Notes: generated by a model from the letters alone, not told the origin. 64,000 nt of DNA from Spirometra erinaceieuropaei (GCA_902702965.1 CACRXP010000723.1:215956-279955); one strand, 5' to 3'; shown: positions 22,441 to 34,779, counted from the stretch's first letter. Numbers and translations are program-made.

Positions 22441-22905
22441 TTACTGCGTGGATTGACAAAGGCAATAATATATATTCACAATATCGTTGAAATCGTCAGG
22501 CCCAAGCCGGCTGAAAGTGACCGTTAAAAAATTGGAGAGTACCACATTATTTATCACAGTTTCATTTATGAATGGAAATCAAGTGTTCATTAGGACACGC
22601 CAGCATTTTCACAAATTTTCTGTTTCAAAACGACAGATATACTACATGAGTGTTCAATCCAAAGGTAGCATTGTGCGTTTGCATGGGCACGGTTTACAGT
22701 GCAAATATGAACCACCAATGACAGAGCGTATGAGCTTCTCTGTGAAAGAACACACAGTTGTGTAATAGTTCTTAATAGCCACAAAATGTCGGCGGTGAGG
22801 TGAACCTCTTGCCGTCTTAACGCGAGGATAATCATGTCGACCGTGCCATCAGTCAATGAGATGCCGGATTCACCGGTCAGCGACGAAACATTTTCCACAA
22901 GGCTC
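22440..22905 (-). repeat. Repeat block beta, partial inverted copy
   Basis: Matches 14090-14600 in inverse orientation and 26340-26870 in the same orientation (e.g. CCACATTATTTATCACAGTTTC, ACACACAGTTGTGTA). Fused directly to block gamma at about 22905. Confidence 0.7.
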
Positions 22906-24533
22906 AAAGTATGCTTTGCTCCTCCGCATCAAATATCAAAGAACAGTATTCCCTTTAGCAAGACCACTCCCAGACTCAATGGCCCGTCCATAACGCAGCA
23001 TTTATGACACTCTCATGAATGCGAGATTATCCGAGTCGTCACATGAAATCCTGGAACACGCTGTGGTGCCCATGTCGTGTGTGGCAGGCGTATAGGGTCC
23101 ACAAGTCCAACTCCGTTCGTCCTGTCATTGCCTGTCATCGCAGAAGGACCAACCGTTCAGACTAACGCTCGTAGCTTCGTTGCTCCCTCCAACTATCAAA
23201 CCGTCTGCATCTCACCTACAAATTACTACTCCTCATACTTAGTCCACTTCTATTCCTTCCTATGAGACATTTGGTCGGCGAAGTGGTTCGTACAGATGAA
23301 GACATGGTGCGCCTGTTCTAGCCTCCGATGAGTGTTAATTTAGCTCACCCTCCTCTGTCAATAAACACTCAGTACTTAAGGCAAAGTATAACGGTTAATC
23401 TGCACGTAGGAGGAACAGGTCTGCAGTTCAAATAGGAAGTGGGGGCGGGGGGGAGCTCTCAGGCCACAGCGACTCCGACCGATCATAGGAACCGTCAGTA
23501 ATTCGAGCCACTGTCTGCACCACGCCGCATTTGTGGATATCATTTTATTTTGACAGTCAGTGTAGGCAAACAGGTTTACGTGGATGGGGACGCATGCTGC
23601 AGTTATTCGGACACGATAAGTTGTTTGATGCGTTTGGATGGCTATTCCAGGGTGATAGACTGCAATTGATCGTCTTGCATGATGAGGCAGTTTGGTCCAC
23701 ACAAACTGGTCAGCTAGATCAGACAAGAATACATGTTAAGTAGGTAAAAGTGGACTGTACAACGGCGATCGCCACCAAACGCATCGATTAGTACGGCGGA
23801 TTCCAAAACACGATCAGCGGAAGCCCGCAACTCCACTCCATGCCTCCATGCAACCACGCTCATCACATCAGTCATAACCAGGAAACCGCGCATGATCATA
23901 TCGCTACTGCAGATGACAATTTGGATTAAGTATACACTAAAGGATTCGGTGGATGCGATGTTACCGGACTCACTCATTTATTGCATGACGTTATAGTGAG
24001 GAAATCGATATGGCTTCGGGCCGGCTGATAAGAGGTGAAGGACTGCCAGTATAAAATTAAACGTCTACCATTAGACTACTCTGGCACTTTTCGGTGATAG
24101 AATCTCACAGACTGAACAACTTCTTACCGTAGGCACGATTTTCTATTGGGAGACAATAAAGGATGACTGCAATGTCAGCGTCCACTCTTTCTCAAGGAAG
24201 AGCTCTCGAGATCATCTTGAATGGGCCGACAAATTGATGTGCGGACAGGAAGTGGGAAGTATCAAGGTCCATCTGGTTGAAACGCAGAGTTCTTTCGCTC
24301 TTGCCCTTCCTAGTCCAGGGAGTGGCTAAGTTAGTTATGTCAAATAAAATAGTTTTGGGCCTCAGAACCAAACCTCGCCCTATTTCGAGAGCCCAAATGA
24401 TGTCTATAATATCAGCGTCCACTCTTTGTCAAGGGTGTGCAAACGAGGTCATCGTAAGTGCGCCGGACTAATAGTTGTCCGGACAGCAAGTAGTATTTAA
24501 CCATGTAAACCTTGCCCTGGGTGGATTATCATG
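22905..24533 (-). repeat. Repeat block gamma, right (inverted) copy
   Basis: Inverse of 16828-18440 across its length. The outer end (AAGTAGTATTTAACCATG near 24489) mirrors the left start (GGCTAAATACTACTTG near 16861). No conserved coding frame. Confidence 0.7.
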
Positions 24534-24544
24534 GCTTATTTGAT

Positions 24545-25175
24545 TGTATGTATGTATGTCTGTATACTGAAGGGTTACAGGCAGAGCCCTTGATGACCCT
24601 ATTTATGTACAGTGCTTTCGCAGATTCATACTCAAAAATAAAATTAAATTGCAGGCATTTAAAATGTGATTGGGTCACAGTTCAATCGTAATCATAAGGT
24701 AGTGCAGGGGGTCTCTGTAAATTAGTGCGGAAGATTGTGTATGACAGATTTTACAAAACTGGCTGTGCATAGTCATGCTGTACAAGCCTATTTCTGTCGA
24801 AAACTAGACGAGCAAGTTTTCTTTTAAACACACAAACTGTGTCAGCCGTCACCATGTCGCTTGGAAGCGAGTTCCACGGCCTGACAATCCGCTGGCTGAA
24901 TGAAAATTTTCGTCGGTCTAAACGCGTGCGCTCATTCCCGACTTTGTATGCATGGCCACGTAGTTGGTTTGTACGGACGAACTCAAAGAAGTCCTCTGCT
25001 CTTAATGAGCAACCCTGGCCGCGAACAATCCGGAAGGTCCAGAGTAGACTGCAGTTTATTTGTCTATAAGAAAGAGGGAATAGGCCAAGCAAATTCAGCC
25101 TCTCCTGATAAGACAATTGTTTCAGACCGTCGACCATCTTTGTCGCTCTGCGTTGCTTGCGGAATAAGCTGACCT
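24545..25175 (-). pseudogene. 3' fragment of a CR1-like LINE (RT C-terminus and 3' UTR)
   Basis: The minus strand encodes 128 codons of the C-terminal end of a CR1/Jockey-type reverse transcriptase: LNLLGLFPLSYRQI, FFEFVRTNQLRGHAYK, FSQRIVRPWNSLPSD and FKRKLARLVFD. The same landmarks occur at the end of the LINE at 32.3 kb. Truncated at about 25175, well after the catalytic motifs. The 3' UTR below 24750 ends in a (GTAT)n stretch (24543-24560), and CR1-type LINEs commonly end in short tandem repeats. The remaining frame is intact, which suggests moderate age. Confidence 0.8.
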
Positions 25176-25309
25176 AGGTGTGTGGATGACATCCGCGGCG
25201 ACCGCATGGTCAAGGTAGGTTGAACGCGAGCACGGCGTTATGGGCAGCGGAAAACCAGTTAATACCAGTGCACCCTGAAACAGCAATCATTGGCTGGCTG
25301 TATTGATTA

Positions 25310-25520
25310 AGCGCGGATGCACGACATCCTAACTACAGGGCGACAACGTGACCAGACCCAAAACTGATGGCTGGGCAGCAGGACTTGCATTTCCCCGAGT
25401 TCCAACTCCGACTGGAGGCAAGTAAACGGTAATAAGCGCAAGTGCAAATGCAGGTGGCAACTGCACTGCGAAGAGCAGCATTTGCCAGCATCGCAATGCC
25501 CCCTGTCGACCCCTACCCAG
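25310..25520 (-). repeat. Repeat block alpha, partial inverted copy
   Basis: Contains ACGTGACCAGACCCAAAACTGATG, the AAACGGTAATAAGCGCA stretch and GCAAATGCAGGTGGCAACTGC, as in the other alpha copies but more diverged. Confidence 0.6.
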
Positions 25521-25559
25521 GTAGGAATTTGATGCCTACATGCAAGCACAGCATCGATT

Positions 25560-27480
25560 GAGCTTTGGTGGATTCCGCCTGCCTGCTATGTAGGCTGATC
25601 TTGGGGTGCGGATACCAACCGCTACGACCGCGTGAGTCAAGGCAGGTTGAACGCGCCTACCGGCGACAGGGGGGCAGTACAAGAGCAATTAGCGTCAGTG
25701 CATATGCGGGTGTTAATTGTACTCCGAATTGTGGGCGAATAGATGGGTCACGGTGAGGGAGATTTGTGGCCGTCTGTATTGGCCGATCGCGGGCGCATGA
25801 CGTCCGAACAACAAGTCGACAACGTGACCAGACACAACACTGATGACCGGAATTGCATGTACTCGAGGGAAAATTCCGGCAGGGGCAATTAAACGGTAAT
25901 AAGCGTAGGTGCAAATGCGGGTGGTAATTGCACTGCGAAAGGCGACATTTACCAGCATCATCGCTCCACTTTGACCGCCGCTGCCCGATCACATGCAAAG
26001 GGTCACGTCAGGGCGAGGGATAGCCGTGACTGCGCTGACACCTGGACGAAACGTGGTGCAGGATACAATCGCACCTTTGACCGCGGAAGTTTACCCGCTT
26101 TCTTTCAAATTTGGAAAAATATGTTGACGGTCCCCAAAGTCGAGGATATGGAAACGGAATTCGGCGTCGACGATTGGACTTTTTTGCAAAGCAATGTGCA
26201 ACAAAGATTAATGCACTCAGCCGAGCCCAAATGTTCGGACACCGGGCCCGCAGGACGGAGCCACTTTTGAAGCGACCGTCGTGCTGTGTCCTAGGGACAC
26301 TGGGATTATGCAGGTTTAAGTAGTCGGATAGTATTCAGAGTCCTTACCAGTCGCCCTTCTTACTGCGTTGATTGACAAGGACAATATTATATTAGTTAGA
26401 ATATCGTTGAAATCATCATGACCCAAGCCGTCTGAAGCGGACTGTTTAAATATCGGCGAGTACCACATTATTTATCACAGTTTCTTTTATGAATGGGAAT
26501 CAAGAGTTCATCAGCGCACGCCGGCATTGTCATAAATTTTCTGTTTCAAAACGACAGACATAATACACGAGTAGATAGTTTTGTCCTGATGTAATTTATA
26601 CGGGTGGCTGCAGTAATGTTCAATCCAAAGTTAGCCTTCTGCGTTTACAGGGGCGCGGTTTACAGTGCAAACGTACACCACCAATGACAATGCGCATCAG
26701 CTTTCCTGTGAAAGAACACACAGTTGTGTAGTAGTTCTTAATAGCCACAAAATATTGGCGGTGAGGTGAGCCTCTTGTTGTCTTACCGCGAGGATAACCA
26801 TGTCGATTGTGCCATCAGTCAACGGGATGCCGGACTCACCGGTCAGCGACGAAACATTGTCAACATATCCAAATCACAACTCCTTCATTGCGTGAGAGGG
26901 AATGGAGTACAAAGGCTCCGCTGTCCTTATGCTCAATGCTTTCTGCTCATGTTTGTGACTACCTTGCAATTAATCAGGCTCATTTTCGATTTTCCTTTCC
27001 TGAACTAACTTAGCAAATTGACGTTGGGAGTTAACATTTCATTGTCTGCTGAGACTCGATTTGCAGATGCATGATTTTTTGTTATCACCATCATGTCTGA
27101 CGGACAAATTCCTCATGACTGGAAAGAAATGAGGCGTCCGTATGTGGCCAAGGTGAGTGGGGATCGCGGCAAATTGGATACATACGCACAAAGGGATTCT
27201 TCTTGTTTCTACGCCACGTGCGCATACCGGCTGATTAGATGTAGGGTCTACAAGGACCTTCTGCATATTCGATAGGTTTTTACGGTCGCGTTTTGACTAC
27301 TACCGGAGATGAAACCTATAGTAGGTAAAGGAGGGTTTATATGAGGAATCTTCTGGTGTGGGTTAAAGACCTGTCCAAACCCTGACAGGTTAGTCTACCT
27401 TATGCCACATTCCACACCCAATCCAGGGGTGGTATTAATAACTGTGTGTCCATTATGTCCGATTATGTCACTCTATTATT
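25560..27480 (-). repeat. Composite repeat beta+alpha, right (inverted) copy without PLE
   Basis: About 1.9 kb colinear, in inverse sense, with 13495-16165 apart from PLE2. The alpha part is at 25560-26150 and the beta part at 26150-27480. At the site matching the PLE2 insertion the sequence is uninterrupted (TGCATGTACTCGAGG near 25855), giving an empty-site allele of the repeat. Confidence 0.75.
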
Positions 27481-27625
27481 ACTGCCGGTAATAACATTCT
27501 GCTTATATCACACACCGCTGTGTGGCTGCAGGTTGGGCTCGAGAGAGAGTCAGAGAGCCCGCAAGGCACAACGGGACGAGTGAGTTCAGTAAAAAACGAT
27601 CGTTTGGCACCTGCTCACCTACGGT
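27481..27625 (+). repeat. SINE-A 3' half
   Basis: Starts at CCGGTAATAACATTCTGC and runs through GGCTGCAGGTTGGGCTCG to the tail. The head is absent. It abuts the end of composite repeat beta+alpha. Confidence 0.65.
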
Positions 27626-27639
27626 CTATACAACGGACA

Positions 27640-28560
27640 GATTATGACGGTTACCTTGAGACTGCTACCAGAGGTGAGACCTATAGAATTTAAAGAAGGC
27701 CTGAAATAAGGTACCATTTAGCTCCTGGTATCAGTTAAATTCGTGTTCAAACTCTGACAGTTTACTGTACATATCTGACGCTGTCTTCCACATTCCATCC
27801 AGGAAGGGCGGGAGGTGTCAAGTACCACTTTGTGTGATTATACCGTGCTAAACGCCATTTAGATGATGAGCAAACACACAGAACAGTATCATTACTTTAC
27901 ACAATGCATATTGCTTGGCTTGAGATTAGCATAATTTTAAAATTTTCAATTTGCCTGGAAGCAACCAATTTTTACCTAAATATTAATTCCGTTGATTGGG
28001 AAGCTAACATTACCGTCCTCCGCGCCGTATCCTGAATATTCTTCTCTGCGGGGACGGAAGTTCCGACATTGACCTGAGGTCTGAATAGAAAACTTAACCG
28101 TCCTAGAATACTTCTGAAGGAGGAGGAATAGAGCTCCTGAGATCTTTTTCTGGGGTAACTCCCAATGTTAAAATTTGCGCAAATAAGTTTAGCAAACTTT
28201 GTAAGACCGTACTGGAGGCATTGCTGACACGTTCGAGGCCCGTTAATCCTAGTTGTCTTGCTTGCGCTGGTGTTAATTATGATCGCGCTTCTGAAGTGTT
28301 CTACTCACGTCTCTCCTTGCGTTAGTCCTAGGTGCTGAGTGTTTTATTCCAATGGATTGGATAGATTACGGCATATGCTCTTACCTGCTTCGAGGTAGGC
28401 AAAACGACGGTTACAGAGAAGCAAATTCATTGTCATTTGATTTCCCCAGCAGGCGGCAACTAACATAGACTGTTTTTAGTGCCGAAGGTGGGACGAAAGA
28501 TTTTCAGTCTTTTGTTTGTTTGGTGGATGGGGACTATCGCTCGGATGAATAGTAAGGTCG
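27640..28560. other. No supported gene
   Basis: Part of 27640-27840 loosely repeats the preceding beta-end sequence (GGTGAGACCTATAGAATT against GATGAAACCTATAGTAGG). The rest shows nothing recognisable. Confidence 0.35.
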
Positions 28561-28599
28561 CAGTTCGTAGCCCCGTATTATAAGTCGAGATTGTCGGCG

Positions 28600-29820
28600 T
28601 ACTTACTTGTTATCAGTAGGTGTGTTAAATTATGTTCCGCTTTTCGCTGGCTTCGGTCAGGTCGGAGTGCGACGAATTCGACCTCAACTTAGGGAACGTG
28701 GTTCGACTCTGATGCTGTTGCCTTATCATTGCCATATTCGCTGCCTATACTTAAAACTTACAGGTGGACGACGGAGGGGTTGCCCAGCCCTTCACGTCTT
28801 CGCTCCTGTTACCATTTCCGCCAATATGGCCTACGACTGCATACCAGGGGCTAGGAATTTTCTACCCGGAGTTCGGTTTGCATTAGGCTACCTTTTCTGC
28901 TCCATTCCGCATACAGGTAATGTCGGGTAGTGTCCAGTGGGATTGCCTCGGTACCCCGGTTGGGTTCTTCTACTGTGACTACCGACTTTCCCTTTAAGCT
29001 ACTTGTCATCTGGTTCTACCACGGCTGTTGGTGTTCCCTCAAACAGGGGTCGACCTAAGTTGAAGACGTGATTTTCTGCTTCCGTTGCGACCTCCCACGC
29101 GATACTCACGCGATTTCAATTTGGGTTAGCTTGGCGCGTGGGCGTTGGGCGCCTGGGATAGTCTCACGCCTGCCTGATCGGTGCACATTCTCCTTCTACT
29201 TGCCACTGCGGTATACCTCTTACGGTGGTCCCCCTCCGTTCATTCTCCGTCTACTGCCTCGTAAACTATGTCAACCCGAGGGCGGCTTGCGATGGCTCTC
29301 GGGACATTCGGGGACGCACTAGGCTTTACGTCTTACCGGAATAGGCGTCTAAACAACCCAGTGGCTTTCTGTGTGGTCTTCCTTAGTAGCCTTCGGTTTA
29401 CCTCTGTGGTCGGGTTTTGCGTTAAAGCCTTCCTACGACAGCTGTTCCGCCGATCTCGCCTACCTCGACGTTCCACGGGTTGGCGGGCGCGCGTCCACCG
29501 GGACGCTTAACTTTCAACTTGACATTAACAATTACACGGTCTGTTTGACTGTGTACTTTATGCTAGCCTCACGATTGGACAACGAGTGCTCTATCGTCTA
29601 TTCGTTCCCGGTTGGCGCATTCAGGGTGGCTTTACCGACCGTCGGGAAAAAAGATTTGGAGACAGAGGGAAGATTTCACTATTGAGGTGCAAAGTGTTAA
29701 CAAAATATCTTCGACGGCGTTGGTTTTCCTTTGCGTTATTTCGATGGTCTTGCCATCTGCATGTTCGATTCAACCATTTGTTCATATTCAACTAGACGTA
29801 CAATTTCACTTCTAATTTCT
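28600..29820. other. Open, compositionally distinct stretch of unknown nature
   Basis: Pyrimidine-rich on plus, with long stop-poor frames (107, 84, 80 and 104 codons). It immediately precedes the Merlin transposase remnant in plus coordinates, i.e. lies 3' of it. It may be the rest of that transposon or an older coding remnant. No motif recognised on either strand. Confidence 0.3.
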
Positions 29821-29823
29821 TAC

Positions 29824-30670
29824 TTACCTTTGCGTCACCTGCTTGCCGTTGCCCCTTTGCCCGACCGGATACGCTTGCGCTACATGGGACAGGAACCTAT
29901 CCCAGGCTTCAGGCAAGTTACTTGCTTTCACACCGTTCCATAGGCGGTATTGGACTTCGTTGATGTGTGCCCATACCTTCCTGTCCTTAATGGGTTCATG
30001 TTCGCGCAATTTCCTTTTTAGTCTATTCCAATATGCTTCTATGGCGTTGGTATTCTTCTTCGTGATCGGATCCACATAATTGGAGGAGTGATTGAAGGTC
30101 AGATGACGATAGCCTTCCTCTGGCAGACGGGCATAGGCCTTCCATTGGTCCGTCTGCCGGGAACTACCCCTTTCTTTATTAAGGCATTCAGGGAGGCCCA
30201 GCTTCGATTGTTGACTTGTTCGAAGATGGCCTGCCTTGTGCTTGTATCATACATGCCTAGAAATTGCCATCAAATCGGAAACCCTTACCTAAAATCCAGT
30301 ACTGTTTCTTCACGCGCCCAACATTTTACTTCCGTCTTGTTATCATGGTCTTATCAACTTGGACTTCTATGTCCGGTCCTCCTAATTGGTTCATCTCCAA
30401 GAGGAGGGCTTTAGTGCAGACATCTCGCCAGATGTCATACCACTCCACAGCAGCATTTCTACTAATGCCCACCAACGCGGCACATTTGATAACGCCTGTT
30501 CTGTCCAAAAAACCATGGGCGGTTTTTGCTGCCTTCGGTAAAGTCAGATGGCTTCCTTCGAAGACTGAAGGCCTTCTCACCAGTCTCTTCCATCATACGC
30601 GTCCATACTTACCGTACATGGGCTTCGCTGTCAGTTGATTTTCTTTCCCTGCGGGGTCATCAACACTCAT
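29824..30670 (-). pseudogene. Merlin-type (IS1595-like) DNA transposase, frameshifted
   Basis: A start ATG at 30670 opens MSVDDPAGKENQ, with an in-frame stop about 25 codons later. The frame continues as RRPSVFEGSHLTLPK, GISRNAAVEWYDIWRDV and IEVQVDKTMITRRK, changes frame, then GRVKKQYWILG, LGMYDTSTRQ, TDQWKAYARLPEEGYRH, HSSNYVDPITKKNTNAIEAY and WNRLKRKLREHE, ending at 29824. These landmarks fit the Merlin/IS1016 group: DDE catalysis with Asp in QVDKT, Asp in TDQWKAY, Glu in NAIEAYW, and the N-H-x-x-x-YVDP signature. All three acidic residues survive, but at least three frame disruptions make this copy inactive. Terminal inverted repeats were not located. Confidence 0.75.
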
Positions 30671-30679
30671 CGTCACACG

Positions 30680-31610
30680 TGGGATTTTTCGGGATACCTT
30701 CTGCAGAATGATCTTGCCGTTCGCTGCCTCCCGCCTATTAGTTGCTACGTCAGCGTCGTCAGCTAGTCCTATCTATTTCCACCGCATAGACTTTCCGCAG
30801 GCTGTGCTACGTGCGAAAGGTTTTCTTTGGTTTTTTGCCGTTATTTCAGCTCAGGAAAGCTTCCCTACTTGCCCGTGAAAACATTACCTTTTAATATCTT
30901 GCCGTTTGTCCTCTTACCCCCCTCTATTTACCCCACCCTATAAATCCCCCCCATTCCCACCGGCCCCGTCAAACAGGGAACTACCGGGTGGTTTCCACAT
31001 CCCGGGCTACGAACTGCGATCTGACCGGGTGAACTATCAGGGCTCCCTTTCAAACGAACAACATACTTTAAGTGTCGTCTCTGAAATCGTCAAATGGTAA
31101 TTGCTGGATATATCAGGAAACCTACCTTCTTCCGAGAAAGTAGTTTGTCAGGGTAATCAATTTCCTAAAAGTGTCGTTTAATGCATAGACCAGGCATCAG
31201 TCGTTTCTAGGGCGACTCATCAGTTTTGTGTTAGAGCAAAAAAGTTCAGAATGATACGTTCGGAGCGACGTGTTGCTATCTTTCAACCGATGGCGGACAG
31301 ACTTTCTGCGGAAAACCAGCATGCTAAAAGCGAAAAAGTCAACTGCGAGGTCGTAGGTACACTATCGCTATGCAAGCTCACCCTAATGTTTCCAGAGTCC
31401 TTGTCAGTCGCTGGCAAAACAGTATTCACAAAGAGTCCAAACGGAGGACGAAGTCCGGTATTCAGCCACTTGGCGACGTGCGATGAGCACGGGAGCCGAT
31501 AATCTTTACCGGCATAGAGCCGCACAGCAACTGCATACTTTATTAACTGGACGGTCTAGCTGTGATGCACTCGGGAACTGTCAACTGTGATGTAGCGGCC
31601 TAGCAACTAC
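30680..31610. other. No supported gene
   Basis: Upstream flank of the transposase remnant, with C-rich stretches near 30910-30960. Nothing recognisable in short frames. Confidence 0.35.
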
Positions 31611-31620
31611 ATCTGGGCAA

Positions 31621-31655
31621 CTCTGTCTCCGATTCGAGTGAGAATCCGAAACGTC
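31621..31655 (+). repeat. Decayed hammerhead motif, PLE-associated (copy C)
   Basis: Retains the stem II region and 3' core (GATTCGAGTGAGAATCCGAAACGTC) but has lost the CTGATGA box to a small deletion (CTGTCTCCGATTCG). Downstream it keeps the AGCGATCATGTCTTCTTATC and TACTTCCTGGAACTTC tail of the family. Non-functional as a ribozyme by inspection. Confidence 0.6.
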
Positions 31656-31890
31656 AAGCTACCAAAGCACTTGTACCAGCGATCATGTCTTCTTATCCGC
31701 CACTACTTCCTGGAACTTCTCTCTTGTCTTCGAAGGACGCATCATTTTTTAGAATAAATCGAACACCGAACAAGTCTTAAGACCAGCAAGGCTGACACTG
31801 CCAATTTGTAACGATACACATGGCCTGCTATTATCCGAAAAGGACCGGGAATGTTCGCATACTACACTGGGATAATTCGGCTCGGGATCA

Positions 31891-34775
31891 GAATTCAGTT
31901 CAGTTCAGTTTATTTGAGGGAAATATAGGTGTTGAACCTTTGAACTCCCTATTTGTTACAAGGAGCCGAACTATATAAAAAATTGAAAATGGAAACATCA
32001 AACAGCTACAGAGTTTCTTCAGACTGGCAAAGTTTTCGAAGCCAGACAGGTAAACAAATTGTTCCAAGAGGAAAAAACATTAACTTTACTAAGTGTGCTG
32101 CACAGCAGTCTGTCTATGGATAGTTGGTGCTGTCACAGTTTCTGAGGGAGACGAATTAGATGCCAACACACATTCAACAGACATAGAACAATAAGAAAAA
32201 ACAAACATTGCTTAAATGCATGCAGTAATATAACAGCATTAATAAACTGTTCGAACAAAATGCTAAACGTTGTCGGTCAGGTGGCATTATGACGTTTGGT
32301 GGTACACTGGTCCAACTTGCGCTTAAAAGCCTCGACGGAGGTGGACATGACGACATCTGTAGGTAGAGCATTCCAGGCCTCGATCACTCTGTTTGAAAAG
32401 AAGAACTTCTGAATGTCCACCTTGGCGCCAGTTACGCCTAGCTTAAGTGGATAACCTCGGAGGTTCGTTGCGGTCGCTAACTCAAAAAAATCTGCAGGTA
32501 CGAGACAGCAGTCGTGGCTGCGCAGTATACGGAATGTTTGTATAAAGCCGCTTCATAGCTGTTTGTAACTCAGTGGAAAAAGGCCGAGACTGGACAATCG
32601 TGTTTCATAGGATTGTGAACCCTGTCCATTTACGAGTTTGGTTGCCAGCCTTTGGACTTTCTCAAGGATGCTGAGATGTTTAGAGGTCCAGGGTTTCCAC
32701 GCCTGAATAGCAAACTCTAGCTGTGGCCGTACAAACGTCCGAAAGACTTTGACGAAGCAGTCCTCATCGATGGTAGAGAAAGCTCTCTTGACAAGATAAA
32801 GGACTGACATCGCGGACTTGGCTACCTTGGAGCAGTGGAGCGACGGTTTTAGAGAAGCCGTTACCCACACACCCACGTCTTTCTTGACGTCTAACCCCTG
32901 CAATGGCATGTCATGTAGGTAGTAAACCCTCCGGCTCAGAGATCGGGTCCTGCCGACTTTCAATCCATTGCACTTAGTCACAGTAAACGGCAAAAGCCAG
33001 TCCTGCGACCATTTCTCGAGTCGGGTCAGGTCTGCCTGCAAGCGCTCTTCGTCAAATTAAGTTCGGATGACGCTCCAAAATTTAATATCATCAGCAAACA
33101 TGGCGACATCACAATTTAGTTCACTGACGCAGTCGACGACGTATATAATGAATAGGGTAGGGCCAATAACGGAGCCTCGTGGAACACCGCTTTCAACCGC
33201 TACCTCCGCCGACTGCCTGTCACCGACGTGGACGATTTGAGAGCGACCGATCAAAAAACTTTGTGTCCACCTCAGAAGATTACCTCTTATGCCTGTCCTG
33301 CTTAATTTGTACACGAGACGCTGATGTGGTACACAGTCGAATGCTTTCTTAAAGTCGACGTAGACTGTGTGCACTGCATTGTCGCCATCGACTGCCCGGG
33401 TCCAGCGATCTAAACAATAAAGTGGATTTGTCACGCATGATCTGCCTCTACGAAATCAGTGCTGGGCATCGCATAGCAGATTATGCTCTTCTAGGAAGGG
33501 CATTATTTCTCGCTTAATTATTTTTTCCATAATTTTGCAACAAATTGAAGTAGGGCTGATTGGTCTGTAGTTTTTTGCCAAGACCTTGCTGCCGCTTTTA
33601 CAAATTGGTGTGATTCGCGCGGATTTCCAATCGGCGGGAAAGTAGCCTGCTTCGAAAGAAGCTTAAAAGAGCATGGAAAGCGGCTTAGATAGTTCTCCAG
33701 CAAGCTCCTTCAACAATTTCTGCGGTATGTCATCCGGCCCAGGTGATTCGGACTCATTCAGCGTCAACAGTTCTTTGCGAACAATAGCTTTGACGAAAGA
33801 GACGTGCTCAATCGTTGGCCCGTCCACTATGTCGCTGTCGGGAGGGAGAAATGTGCTTTCCTTCGTAAAGATGGACTTAAAAAATTGTGAAAGGTGCTCT
33901 GCCTTTTCTCCGTCTTCACTGAGTTCTAGGTCGTCACTAGGCTTCAATAACGGGATCGGGTCTCCGTTTCGTGAGCTTCTTCTTATGTAACCCTAGAATA
34001 ACTTCGGATTTTCTGCGGCCCGATTCAGAAGGTCTTTCTCGAAAGTACGCCTCGTCCCTAGGATTAACCTCCTAACTAGGTTTCTCTGTGCTTTGTACGC
34101 ATTTATCGACACATAGCTCCTATCTGAGAGGAAATCTCTCCATAACCTTCTGTTTTTATTCACTTCTTTTTTTAAAGCTTGTGTTAGCCACAGGGGTCTG
34201 CTGTTCAGTTTCTTCCGTGAAATAGGACAGTGGTCTCTGAGAAGAACGTGGAGTAACCCACTAAACCAGTCCCAATCCTTGATGATATCACCGGAAAAAG
34301 CTGATTCCCAGTTTATGGTGTTTAGTTCAGCTTTCATGTGGGTAAATTCACCGCGCCAAATGTTCCTTCTAACCCTGGTGGCCTGTTCGGGCACAGAGAA
34401 AGTGGAGTACTACCACAACGGTACGACGTGGTCGCTTCGACCCAGGGGGGGTAGGTATTGCACCTCATCAATGCTGTCCAGTGGCTTCGTAAGGAGCAGA
34501 TCCAGACAGTTTGACAGTTTCCCTTCGCGCACCCCCGTTGGAAAAGTGACGTGCTGAGTGAGAAATGACTTGAAGGTCATGTCCAACAAACGTCGATCGA
34601 AAGCATGGTCTGGACCAGATGCATAAGCTGAACTCCAGTCGATAAGAGGTGCGTTGAAGTCCCCCATGATTAAGACGTCGGACCGGATAGATAATCTTTC
34701 CAGGTCCTCAATCGGACGAGCGTCCGCCGTGGGATCATTTCTCGGCAGTCGGTAGACCCAACGGTTTACCGACCG
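31891..34775 (-). mobile_element. 5'-truncated CR1-like LINE (LINE1)
   Basis: About 2.9 kb on the minus strand. From 5' to 3': the C-terminal half of the endonuclease (VYRLPRNDPTADARP, MGDFNAPLIDW, LGRSDHVVP; 34765-34410), a linker (34394-33663), RT with motif A VYVDFKKAFDCVPH, motif B ESGVPRGSVIGPTLF and motif C MFADDIK (33434-33057), then the C-terminal region (LEKWSQDWLLPF, FVRPQLEFAIQAWKP; 33041-32553) and FKRKLDQCTT near 32300. The 3' end is a short tandem repeat (three units of CAGTT on plus, 31896-31910). Catalytic Asp residues are present, but several stops and frameshifts break the ORF. Confidence 0.85.
33057..33434 (-). pseudogene. Reverse transcriptase core of LINE1
   Basis: 125 codons holding the central RT motifs of a CR1-type element: VYVDFKKAFDCVPHQRL (motif A), a trypsin-like SGVPRGSVIGPTLF block (motif B) and MFADDIKFWSV (motif C, FADD form). 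The invariant aspartates of A and C are intact. The frame is interrupted on both sides: the next piece starts at 33041 after a stop, and the upstream piece ends near 33518. In an active element this domain would copy LINE RNA onto nicked target DNA. Confidence 0.8.
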
Positions 34776-34779
34776 CCAA

